From Paenibacillus sp. FSL R5-0766 (GTDB lineage: Bacteria > Bacillota > Bacilli > Paenibacillales > Paenibacillaceae), in NCBI RefSeq assembly GCF_037971845.1, contig NZ_CP150227.1:2418001-2482000 (forward strand): a DNA stretch of 64,000 bases, in the 5' to 3' direction. Each line of letters begins with the position of its first letter. Position 1 is the first letter of the stretch. A program made the position numbers and the translations under genes. Below, piece by piece: positions 46,012 to 53,880 of this stretch. Under the pieces are notes generated by a model that saw only the letters and a list, made by a program, of their open reading frames with translations, had not been told where the DNA came from and searched no databases.

Positions 46012-46036
46012 CCGGCTGGCCCTTCTCGGGAGCCGG
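46012..46036 (+). other. Hairpin without T run before the hook gene
   Basis: CCGGCT (46012-46017) pairs with AGCCGG (46031-46036) and an inner CCC/GGG stem extends it. It starts right after the stop of the upstream gene and is not followed by T. It is one of two such hairpins that flank flgE, and may mark mRNA processing or protect the hook message. Confidence 0.55.
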
Positions 46037-46092
46037 AATGCCGCTGACCGACTGATGCGGTAACCAAATGAAGACTGGGAGGATTTTTTAAA

Positions 46093-46908
46093 ATGATAAA
46101 ATCAATGTACTCAGGCGTTTCCGGGATGCGGGGTTTCCAAACAAAACTCGACGTAATTGGTAACAATATTGCGAACGTAAACACGGTTGGCTTCAAAGGC
46201 AGTCGGGTTATGTTCAAAGATATTATGAGCCAAACAACGGCAGGGGTAACTGCCCCTGGCGATGCAAGTGGTGGTGTCAATGCGAAACAAATCGGTCTTG
46301 GTGTAACGGTAGGTTCAATTGATACGCTGCATCTGGCAGGTAGCCCAATGACAACGAATAATCCAACAGATCTTCGGATTAATGGAGATGGATTCTTCTT
46401 GGTACGTTTGAGTGAAGATCAGGAAATACCTTACCTGACTCGTGCAGGGGATTTCCATGTGGATGCTGCACGTAACCTTTTGACTTCGGATGGATTGTTT
46501 GTTCTGGATAATGGTGGTGGAAATATTACGATACCGGATGATGTGGTTTCCTTCACGATAGGTCAGGATGGAACAATTAACCAAACCATGGCAGACGGAA
46601 CCATCGAAGCGGGTCCACAGCTTGGAATAGGTAAAGTTGTCAATCCAGAAGGCCTTGAGAAAATTGGGGGCAACTTGTACCGTATGACAGCAAACGCGAA
46701 TCCGGATGGGGCGCTGGAACCATTAACAGCGAACAGTGCTGAGGACGGAACAGGAGCAATCATTGCTGGACAGCTCGAGATGTCTAACGTGGATCTGACA
46801 GGAGAGTTTACTGAGATGATTGTAGCTCAACGTGGATTCCAGGCAAACTCCCGGATCATTACAACGTCGGATGAAATACTTCAGGAAGTTGTTAACCTGA
46901 AACGTTAA
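46093..46908 (+). CDS. flgE: Flagellar hook protein FlgE (formerly called FlgG in Bacillus)
   Basis: FlgE builds the universal joint between rod and filament. The 271 residues start MIKSMYSGVSGMRGFQTKLD, followed by IGNNIANVNTVGFKGSR, and end with LEMSNVDLTGEFTEMIVAQR and ITTSDEILQEVVNLKR, close to B. subtilis FlgE. Database names vary between FlgE and FlgG for this gene. GGGAGGATTTTTT precedes the ATG. Confidence 0.93.
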   Translation: MIKSMYSGVSGMRGFQTKLDVIGNNIANVNTVGFKGSRVMFKDIMSQTTAGVTAPGDASGGVNAKQIGLGVTVGSIDTLHLAGSPMTTNNPTDLRINGDGFFLVRLSEDQEIPYLTRAGDFHVDAARNLLTSDGLFVLDNGGGNITIPDDVVSFTIGQDGTINQTMADGTIEAGPQLGIGKVVNPEGLEKIGGNLYRMTANANPDGALEPLTANSAEDGTGAIIAGQLEMSNVDLTGEFTEMIVAQRGFQANSRIITTSDEILQEVVNLKR

Positions 46909-46933
46909 TAGCTGATTAATGAATTTTTAAAAC

Positions 46934-46956
46934 GTGGGGGAGCTTGCTCCTCCCAC
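46934..46956 (+). other. Hairpin without T run after the hook gene
   Basis: GTGGGGGAGC pairs with GCTCCTCCCAC with one bulged T and a two-base loop. No T run follows and swrD starts 20 bases later. With 46012-46036 it brackets flgE. Confidence 0.55.
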
Positions 46957-46976
46957 TCTGATCAAGGGGGCTTAGC

Positions 46977-47198
46977 ATGATTTCGGTTACGCGGTTAAAT
47001 GGTTCTCCCATGTGGTTAAATGCGCTGATGGTTGAAATTGTGGAAGAGACGCCGGATACGTATATTACTCTGGTAACTGGAAAGAGACTGATTGTGCTTG
47101 AAAAAGCCGATGACGTTATTTCCAAGATTAAAGATTACAACCGTGAAATCGGGGTTCAGGCAGCCACTATTAAAGTGCAGCAAACGGAGGAATCCTGA
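46977..47198 (+). CDS. swrD: Flagellar protein SwrD (FlbD family)
   Basis: The 73-residue protein is of the FlbD/SwrD family; in B. subtilis SwrD raises stator power for swarming. It starts MISVTRLNGSPMWLNALMVE and carries the conserved TPDTYITLVTGKRLIVLE. AAGGGGGCTTAGC lies before the ATG. Its stop overlaps the fliL start by one base (TGATG). Confidence 0.92.
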   Translation: MISVTRLNGSPMWLNALMVEIVEETPDTYITLVTGKRLIVLEKADDVISKIKDYNREIGVQAATIKVQQTEES

Positions 47199-47659
47199 TG
47201 AAAAAAATGATGCCCTGGCTTGCAACGATGTTGCTGGCGATAACACTCATTGTGGTGGTTGTGTTTGTATTTATGCAAGGACAGAACGGGAATAAGGACG
47301 ACACACATACGGCGGCAGCTTCAGAAGCCAAGAAGATGACTGCGGATGAGATTGTAGAGGTTTCTTCTGAGCTTGGAGAAATTAAAACCAATTTGGCTGA
47401 TACGGATCATGTTGTAGTTGTCAGCTTCTCATTCAAGTTGTCAGACAAGACAGCCAAAGAAGATTTCGAGAAAATCAAAGAAATTACAGTGAAGCCTATT
47501 ATCATTCAGACGTTTGCGGATACAAAGTCTGAGGAGCTGGCTACAGCGAAGGGCCGCGTACAATTTAATGAGAGATTGACGGGACTAATTAATGAAGCTT
47601 TACCTGAAGGTAAGTTGAGCAGCACCAGTTTTTCAGCTTTTGTAATGGCGCCAATGTAA
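47198..47659 (+). CDS. fliL: Flagellar basal body-associated protein FliL
   Basis: FliL surrounds and supports the stator. The 153 residues have a short cytoplasmic start, one membrane helix (about 7-25, TMLLAITLIVVVVFVFM) and an external stomatin-like domain ending RLTGLINEALPEGKLSSTSF and FSAFVMAPM. It is translationally linked to swrD. Confidence 0.94.
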   Translation: MKKMMPWLATMLLAITLIVVVVFVFMQGQNGNKDDTHTAAASEAKKMTADEIVEVSSELGEIKTNLADTDHVVVVSFSFKLSDKTAKEDFEKIKEITVKPIIIQTFADTKSEELATAKGRVQFNERLTGLINEALPEGKLSSTSFSAFVMAPM

Positions 47660-47698
47660 TGAACAGAACACGCTGTAGACCTGTAAGGGGGTGAGAAC

Positions 47699-48697
47699 AT
47701 GGTGGATGTATTATCACAAAATGAGATTGACGCCCTATTAGCAGCCCTTTCTTCTGGTGAAATGGACGCAGAAGAATTGAAGAAGGAAGAAACTCAGAAG
47801 AAAATCAGATCGTACGATTTTAAGCGGGCAGTGCGTTTTTCCAAAGACCATATCAGAAGCTTGACTCGTATTCACGAAAACTTTGCACGCTTTCTCACCA
47901 CTTATTTTTCAGCCCAACTGCGGACGTTCGTTCAAATCAATGTCGTTCAGGTCGAACAGTTGCCTTATGATGAGTTTATCCGTTCTATTCCTAAGATGAC
48001 GATATTGAACATTTTTGAAGCGGAGCCACTACAGGGACGAATGGTGATGGAAGTCCATCCAAACGTGGGATATGCGATGTTGGATCGCCTGCTTGGTGGA
48101 ACCGGAATTGCTCCAACCAAGATCGCATCCATGACGGAGATTGAGACGACCATCATGGAGCGGATATTCAGCCGAGCATTTGAAAGTTTGCAGGAAGCAT
48201 GGAAGACTGTGTTGGATATTTCCCCAAGGATGGAAGCGCTCGAGACCAATCCGCAATTTATGCAGATTGTATCTCCCAATGAGACCATTGCTCTGATCTC
48301 GCTCAGTACCAAAATTGGTGACACGACAGGCATGATCAATCTATGTATACCGCATGTCGTTCTTGAACCTATTATGTCACGGTTGTCAACTCATCAGTGG
48401 TTTGTTTCGGAGAAGAAAACGAGAGCTCCGGAGGAGTATGATGCTCTAAAAGAGCGTGTAAACAAAGCCAAGTTACCAATCGTTGCGGAATTGGGAGAAT
48501 CGAGAATTTCAATTGCAGAATTTCTGGGTCTGTCCGTTGGTGATGTCATTACATTGAACAAACCAGTTGATGAGGGACTTTCCATTAAAGTGGGTGACAA
48601 ACTGAAATACATGGGCAGTCCGGGGACAATCAAAGACCGTGTGGCTGTGCAAATAGACAAGATTGTCACCGAAGGAGTTGAAGAATTTGACGAGTAA
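47699..48697 (+). CDS. fliM: Flagellar motor switch protein FliM
   Basis: FliM forms most of the C-ring wall and binds CheY-P through its N-terminal motif LSQNEIDALLAAL. The 332 residues continue with the CheC-like middle domain (EIETTIMERIFSRAFESLQE) and the SpoA domain (GESRISIAEFLGLSVGDVIT) that pairs with FliY. GGGGGTGAGAAC precedes the ATG. It overlaps fliY by 11 bases. Confidence 0.97.
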   Translation: MVDVLSQNEIDALLAALSSGEMDAEELKKEETQKKIRSYDFKRAVRFSKDHIRSLTRIHENFARFLTTYFSAQLRTFVQINVVQVEQLPYDEFIRSIPKMTILNIFEAEPLQGRMVMEVHPNVGYAMLDRLLGGTGIAPTKIASMTEIETTIMERIFSRAFESLQEAWKTVLDISPRMEALETNPQFMQIVSPNETIALISLSTKIGDTTGMINLCIPHVVLEPIMSRLSTHQWFVSEKKTRAPEEYDALKERVNKAKLPIVAELGESRISIAEFLGLSVGDVITLNKPVDEGLSIKVGDKLKYMGSPGTIKDRVAVQIDKIVTEGVEEFDE

Positions 48698-49961
48698 GGA
48701 TTATTTATCCCAAGAAGAAATCGATGCTTTGCTCAGGCAATCGGAATCGATAAACAGCTCGGAACCCGCTGAAAAGACGGTTGATGATTTTTTGACCGAG
48801 CTGGAGCAGGATGCCTTGGGGGAGATTGGTAACATTACATTTGGTAGCGCGGCAACAGCCTTGTCCACGCTATTAGGCCTCAAAGTAGATATTACAACAC
48901 CTAAAGTTTCTATCATTAGTCGAACGCAGTTTGAAGAAGCTTTTCCTAAGCCGCATGTTGCCGTTCATGTGAACTACGTGGATGGATTCGAAGGCATTAA
49001 CTCACTTGTTATCAAGAAGAGAGATGCTCAAGTCATCGCTGATTTGATGCTGGGTGGCGAAGGAAATCCGGTCGATGAAGAACTGAATGAAATCCATATT
49101 AGTGCAGTACAGGAAGCGATGAACCAGATGATGGGTTCCTCTGCAACCTCAATGTCCACGATTTTTAATCGTTTTGTGAATATTTCCCCTCCGGGAATCG
49201 ATATTCTCAATCTGGAGAGTGGAGAGGGTGTAAGTAATCTTCCAGCAGATGAGACCCTTATCCAAGTTTCATTTCGTTTGTTAATCGGGGATTTGATCGA
49301 TTCCAATCTGATGCAGTTGCTTCCAGTACATTTTGCCAAAAGCATGGTAGATATGCTGATTGGAGGCGCTCAGGAGTCAACTGCCAGCGCACCAGTGGCA
49401 TCAACACCTGAACCTGCGCCAGCAGCTGTACCAGCAACGCCGCCACCGGTTGCGGAGCAGCCGCCCGTTCAGCACCAACAGGCTCCACAGGCTCCACAAC
49501 AGCCTGCTCAGGACTATAACGGATATGGACAGGCCCCGATGGGTATGCCTCAAGGAATGCCGCCACAGCAGCCGTATGGCATGCCACCGCAGCAACCTTA
49601 TGGTGCACCTCAACATTACGGTGGAATGCCAAATAGGAATGTTAACGTACAACCAGTTCAATTCGCCAATTTGCAAAATGGGGCGTATGGTCAGGTAGAC
49701 GAAAACAATTTGAATTTATTGATGGACATTCCCCTTAAGGTCACCGTAGAATTAGGAAGGACCCAGAAGCAAATTAAAGATATTTTGGAACTGTCACAGG
49801 GTTCGATTGTCGAACTGGATAAGTTAGCCGGGGAACCTGTCGATATTTTGGTGAATAACAAACTGATCGCCAAGGGAGAAGTTGTCGTTATTGACGAAAA
49901 CTTTGGTGTTCGTGTTATAGATATCGTTAGCCAATGGGACCGAATTCAGAAATTACAATAA
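48687..49961 (+). CDS. fliY: Flagellar motor switch phosphatase FliY
   Basis: FliY replaces FliN in Bacillales and dephosphorylates CheY-P. The 424 residues have a FliM-like N-terminal CheY-binding motif (LSQEEIDALLRQ), a CheC-type phosphatase domain with two active sites (LGEIGNITFGSAATALS and VQEAMNQMMGSSATSMS), a Pro/Gln/Tyr-rich linker (about 240-330) with repeats of GMPPQQPY, and a C-terminal FliN/SpoA domain (VELGRTQKQIKDILELSQGS). The start TTG 48687 is nine bases from GAAGGAG and lies inside fliM. Confidence 0.95.
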   Translation: MTSKDYLSQEEIDALLRQSESINSSEPAEKTVDDFLTELEQDALGEIGNITFGSAATALSTLLGLKVDITTPKVSIISRTQFEEAFPKPHVAVHVNYVDGFEGINSLVIKKRDAQVIADLMLGGEGNPVDEELNEIHISAVQEAMNQMMGSSATSMSTIFNRFVNISPPGIDILNLESGEGVSNLPADETLIQVSFRLLIGDLIDSNLMQLLPVHFAKSMVDMLIGGAQESTASAPVASTPEPAPAAVPATPPPVAEQPPVQHQQAPQAPQQPAQDYNGYGQAPMGMPQGMPPQQPYGMPPQQPYGAPQHYGGMPNRNVNVQPVQFANLQNGAYGQVDENNLNLLMDIPLKVTVELGRTQKQIKDILELSQGSIVELDKLAGEPVDILVNNKLIAKGEVVVIDENFGVRVIDIVSQWDRIQKLQ

Positions 49962-49989
49962 GCACAATTTAGGGAGGACTTGAATCAAG

Positions 49990-50355
49990 ATGGCAAACCG
50001 AATTTTAGTCGTAGACGACGCTGCATTTATGAGAATGATGATCCGGGACATTTTGTCCAAAAATGGATATGAGGTTGTTGGTGAGGCACAGGATGGCTCA
50101 CAAGCAATTGAGAAATTTAAAGAGCTTCGTCCGGATCTGATCACAATGGATATTACGATGCCTGAGATGGACGGCATTGCAGCTTTGAAAGAAATCAAGA
50201 AGATTGATGCTAACGCTAAAGTAATTATGTGCTCCGCGATGGGTCAACAAGCGATGGTAATCGACGCTATTCAAGCAGGTGCTAAAGACTTTATCGTTAA
50301 ACCGTTCCAATCTGACCGGGTTATCGAAGCGATCAGCAAGACACTGGGCGTTTAA
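49990..50355 (+). CDS. cheY: Chemotaxis response regulator CheY
   Basis: CheY carries the phosphate signal from CheA to the motor. The 121-residue receiver domain has the acidic pair at 9-10 (LVVDDAAFMR), the phosphorylation site Asp54 (LITMDITMPEMDG), the conserved Ser/Thr region (IMCSAMGQQ) and Lys near 105 (DFIVKPFQ). GGGAGGACTTGAATCAAG leads to the ATG. Confidence 0.97.
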   Translation: MANRILVVDDAAFMRMMIRDILSKNGYEVVGEAQDGSQAIEKFKELRPDLITMDITMPEMDGIAALKEIKKIDANAKVIMCSAMGQQAMVIDAIQAGAKDFIVKPFQSDRVIEAISKTLGV

Positions 50356-50360
50356 GAGAC

Positions 50361-50903
50361 ATGATGATGGCTCAGGGTGATATTCCAGGAGGAGCTGGCG
50401 TGGGAACCAATTATTATTTACAGCTTGTATGGGTGATTGTTGTCCTGGCCGTCATCCTGGCCCTTATTGTTTATCTGATCCGGTTCTTAAACAAACGGAA
50501 TCAGCAAATGTTCCGGCACGGCACAATTCGTACCCTGGGCGGGGTTGGACTGGGGCAAAACAAGTCGCTGCAAATTATTGAAATTGGTGGAAGTGTATAT
50601 CTGCTTGGTGTAGGTGAAGACATTCAGTTGGTAGATAAGGTTTCAGATCTGGAAGAGGCGCAAAGAATCATTGATTCCTTCGAAAGAGATGCTGCTGCAC
50701 AACAAGGGAATCTCTCACCTCTCATTGCCAAGCTCACAAAACGTTTCCGTAGAGAAGAACCGCCGCGGGAAATGGAACTAGAGGACACAACTTCTTTTCA
50801 CGAAATGTTTGAATCCAAACTTCGGCAGATGCCTAACCGTAAAGAGAAGATGGAAAAGCTCCTGGATAAAGACAATACTACAGATCGGTCGAGGGATTCA
50901 TGA
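50361..50903 (+). CDS. fliO: Flagellar biosynthetic protein FliO (FliZ in Bacillus)
   Basis: FliO helps assemble the FliP ring of the export gate. The 180 residues have one membrane helix (about 22-43, LVWVIVVLAVILALIVYLI), the FliO motif FRHGTIRTLGGVGLGQNKSL, and a charged cytoplasmic tail. Three ATG codons in a row mark the start with no strong ribosome site, which suggests coupling to cheY, five bases upstream. Its end overlaps fliP by four bases. Confidence 0.88.
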   Translation: MMMAQGDIPGGAGVGTNYYLQLVWVIVVLAVILALIVYLIRFLNKRNQQMFRHGTIRTLGGVGLGQNKSLQIIEIGGSVYLLGVGEDIQLVDKVSDLEEAQRIIDSFERDAAAQQGNLSPLIAKLTKRFRREEPPREMELEDTTSFHEMFESKLRQMPNRKEKMEKLLDKDNTTDRSRDS

Positions 50904-51655
50904 AGAAAAAGATTTGGTTAGCGTGTTGTTTATTAGGACTTATCAGTCTGGCATCTGTAACGGTTGCCTTTGCCGAACCCATTCCGAATATTGATATTCA
51001 GATTGGAAACGGTGATGGAGGGACACCAAGCACGAGTTCACTGTCCATCATTCTGTTAATTACGGTGCTTAGTATTGCTCCAGCGATGCTTGTACTGATG
51101 ACCAGTTTTACTCGGATTGTGATTGTGCTCGGTTTTATACGTACATCTTTGGGTACACAACAAATGCCACCCAATCAGGTGCTGGTCGGTTTGGCGCTAT
51201 TTCTGACACTTTTCATTATGTCGCCGACATTGTCTTCCATAAATCAGGTAGCGCTTCAGCCCTATCTCCAGGGAGAGCTTACGCAAACCGAGGCACTTGA
51301 AAAAGCAGCGGATCCCATGAAGAAATTTATGTTTAGTCACACCAGAGAAAAAGATCTGTTACTGTTTATGAAGTACAATCAGACTGAACAACCAAAGACC
51401 TATCAGGATATCCCAATTACTGTTATGGTGCCGGCATATGTAATCAGTGAGTTGAAGACAGCATTCCAGATGGGGTTTATGATTTTTATTCCGTTTCTGG
51501 TTATAGACATTGTTGTCGCGAGTACACTCATGGCAATGGGGATGATGATGCTTCCGCCGGTCATGATCTCATTACCTTTCAAAATACTGCTCTTTGTCCT
51601 TGTGGACGGGTGGTACCTGGTTGTCAAGTCACTGTTACTGAGTTTTAACACTTGA
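50900..51655 (+). CDS. fliP: Flagellar export gate protein FliP
   Basis: FliP forms the core pore of the export gate. The 251 residues begin with a cleavable signal peptide (KKKIWLACCLLGLISLASVT, likely cut after AFA), then membrane helices with the family signatures MLVLMTSFTRIVIVLGFIRT, GTQQMPPNQVLVGLALFLT and FQMGFMIFIPFLVIDIVVAS. Order fliOPQR is preserved. Confidence 0.97.
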   Translation: MKKKIWLACCLLGLISLASVTVAFAEPIPNIDIQIGNGDGGTPSTSSLSIILLITVLSIAPAMLVLMTSFTRIVIVLGFIRTSLGTQQMPPNQVLVGLALFLTLFIMSPTLSSINQVALQPYLQGELTQTEALEKAADPMKKFMFSHTREKDLLLFMKYNQTEQPKTYQDIPITVMVPAYVISELKTAFQMGFMIFIPFLVIDIVVASTLMAMGMMMLPPVMISLPFKILLFVLVDGWYLVVKSLLLSFNT

Positions 51656-51680
51656 TCCGGAAAGTTAAAGGAGGACGGTC

Positions 51681-51950
51681 ATGACTTCGGAATTTATTAT
51701 CGGTCTGGCCGGGAAAGCGGTATACACGTCATTGCTGGCCAGCGCACCCATGCTTATACTAGCTCTGGTTGTAGGACTTGCAATCAGTATTTTTCAAGCG
51801 ACAACTCAAATTCAGGAACAAACATTAGCTTTTGTGCCCAAGATTGTTGCCGTACTTCTGGCGGTACTTTTGTTTGGACCTTGGATCTTAAATATCTTGG
51901 TCGATTTTACGTTTAACATTCTCGATAATCTATACAGATACATAGGGTAG
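51681..51950 (+). CDS. fliQ: Flagellar export gate protein FliQ
   Basis: FliQ is a two-helix gate subunit. The 89 residues show TSLLASAPMLILALVVGLAI, the conserved ISIFQATTQIQEQTLAFVPK, and VLLFGPWILNILVDFT. AAAGGAGGACGGTC precedes the ATG. Confidence 0.96.
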   Translation: MTSEFIIGLAGKAVYTSLLASAPMLILALVVGLAISIFQATTQIQEQTLAFVPKIVAVLLAVLLFGPWILNILVDFTFNILDNLYRYIG

Positions 51951-51960
51951 GCTTTAGCAG

Positions 51961-52749
51961 ATGGAGACATTGTTGCAAAGTTTCCCTGTCGCTCTGCTTA
52001 TGTTTTGTCGAATCACATCATTTTTTGTAACTGCACCAGTTTTTTCGGCGCGAAATGTGCCGGCTTCAGTTAAAATTGGTATCTCTGCATTTGTCACATT
52101 ATCTGTCTATCTGATCTATGGAATAGACCAGACCGTGCCCACAGACCTGAGCTATGTCTTATTGATCATCAGAGAGATTTTAATTGGCCTGCTTTTAGGT
52201 TTTGTGGCTTATCTGTTGATGACGGCTGTTCAGACTGCAGGGACCTTTATCGATCTACAGATCGGTTTTGGTATGGCTAATGTATATGATCCAATGACAG
52301 GTGCTTCAGCTCCACTTACGGGTAACTTGAAGTATGCATTTGCAATGCTTCTGTTTCTGACGATGAATGGACACCATTATTTGCTGGATGCGATAGTTTA
52401 CAGTTACCGGTGGGTACCATTATCGAATATGTTTTTCCTACGGTTGGCAGATGGAAGTATTGCTGAATTTTTGATACAGACCTTAGGTCAATCATTTATG
52501 CTGGCTTTTCAGATGTCGGCTCCAATTGTAGTTGCGCTGTTTTTGACGGATGTTGGATTGGGTTTTTTGGCCAAAACTGCTCCTCAATTTAATGTATTTG
52601 CAGTTGGGTTGCCGCTTAAGTTACTCGTTGGTCTTGCTATTTTGCTTTTGCTGGTTCCCAGTTTCTCCTTTGTATTTAGTCAATTGTTCGAAGCGATATT
52701 CAGATCGATGGAAAAATTGCTTGGAACCATTGGACAAAGGCCCGGCTGA
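51961..52749 (+). CDS. fliR: Flagellar export gate protein FliR
   Basis: FliR is a single gate subunit that joins the FliP ring. The 262 residues contain about six membrane helices, with EILIGLLLGFVAYLLMTAVQ, AGTFIDLQIGFGMANVYDPM and APIVVALFLTDVGLGFLAKT as family signatures. It starts ten bases after fliQ. Confidence 0.96.
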   Translation: METLLQSFPVALLMFCRITSFFVTAPVFSARNVPASVKIGISAFVTLSVYLIYGIDQTVPTDLSYVLLIIREILIGLLLGFVAYLLMTAVQTAGTFIDLQIGFGMANVYDPMTGASAPLTGNLKYAFAMLLFLTMNGHHYLLDAIVYSYRWVPLSNMFFLRLADGSIAEFLIQTLGQSFMLAFQMSAPIVVALFLTDVGLGFLAKTAPQFNVFAVGLPLKLLVGLAILLLLVPSFSFVFSQLFEAIFRSMEKLLGTIGQRPG

Positions 52750-52772
52750 GTGAAACGGAGGAAAAGACACGG

Positions 52773-53855
52773 ATGAAACTTCAACTCGACCTCCAGTTAT
52801 TTTCAGGGGAGAAGACGGAGAAAGCTACCCCGAAAAAGAGACAGGATACACGAAAAAAAGGACAGGTTGTAAAAAGTGCTGAACTATCTGGCGCATCCAT
52901 TCTCCTAATCGCGTTTTTGATCATGATGGTATTCAGCAATTTTTATAAAGAACGTATAGTTCGTCTGTTTACAGATATCTTCATCAATCGATTGAGTATG
53001 GATATCACCGGAGAGAATGTGATGGCGCTTATGATGCGCTATGGCATTGAAGTTTTGTTATTGATCGCTCCCGTTTTGCTGGGTGCGTTATTGGTTGCTT
53101 TGATCGTTAACTACATGCAAGTTGGTTTTCTTCTTGTAGGGGAAGGTCTGAAGCCAAAACTTGAGAAACTGGACCCGATTAAAGGTTTCAAAAATATATT
53201 CTCTCTCCGCTCATTAGTGGAATTTGCTAAATCCATTTTGAAAATGTCGATTATCGGTTATCTCGTTTACAGTACAATTAAGGGCTACCAGTCAGATATT
53301 GCTTCACTTTCTCATTTTTCATTGGATGCTATTTTACATTTCGCTGCGTCGATCACTTTAAGTCTTGGTATCAAGATTGCAGTGGCATTAATGATACTTG
53401 CGATATTTGATTACATGTATCAGAAGTATGACCATGAGAAGAAGATTCGTATGTCCAAGCAAGACATTAAGGATGAGTACAAGAAAATGGAAGGTGATCC
53501 GCTGATCAAAGGTAAAATCCGGGAACGTCAGCGTCGTATGGCTATGCAGCGTATGATGCAGGAAGTGCCGAATGCGGATGTAATCATCACGAACCCGACC
53601 CACTTTGCGGTTGCGCTAAAGTATGAAGGTTCCGAGATGGAGGCACCGCAGATTATTGCCAAAGGTCAGGATTATGTCGCCTTGCGTATTAAGGAAATTG
53701 CCAAAGAAAACGGTGTTATTACCATGGAAAACAAGCCGTTAGCACGAGCATTGTTCCAGAGAGCCGAGATTGGTGACGCTATACCGGCCGATTTGTTTCA
53801 AGCGGTAGCCGAAGTGCTGGCTTATGTATATAAACTAAAGGGCAGAACGAAATAA
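52773..53855 (+). CDS. flhB: Flagellar export switch protein FlhB
   Basis: FlhB controls which substrates are exported and cleaves itself between Asn and Pro of NPTH. The 360 residues have an N-terminal stretch (EKTEKATPKKRQDTRKKGQV), four membrane helices (about 35-215) and the cytoplasmic domain with the site VIITNPTHFAVAL, ending IPADLFQAVAEVLAYVYKL. The part after the cut is mirrored by the small protein at 19526. Confidence 0.97.
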   Translation: MKLQLDLQLFSGEKTEKATPKKRQDTRKKGQVVKSAELSGASILLIAFLIMMVFSNFYKERIVRLFTDIFINRLSMDITGENVMALMMRYGIEVLLLIAPVLLGALLVALIVNYMQVGFLLVGEGLKPKLEKLDPIKGFKNIFSLRSLVEFAKSILKMSIIGYLVYSTIKGYQSDIASLSHFSLDAILHFAASITLSLGIKIAVALMILAIFDYMYQKYDHEKKIRMSKQDIKDEYKKMEGDPLIKGKIRERQRRMAMQRMMQEVPNADVIITNPTHFAVALKYEGSEMEAPQIIAKGQDYVALRIKEIAKENGVITMENKPLARALFQRAEIGDAIPADLFQAVAEVLAYVYKLKGRTK

Positions 53856-53880
53856 AAGGGGATCGGAGGCCGTACATTCA

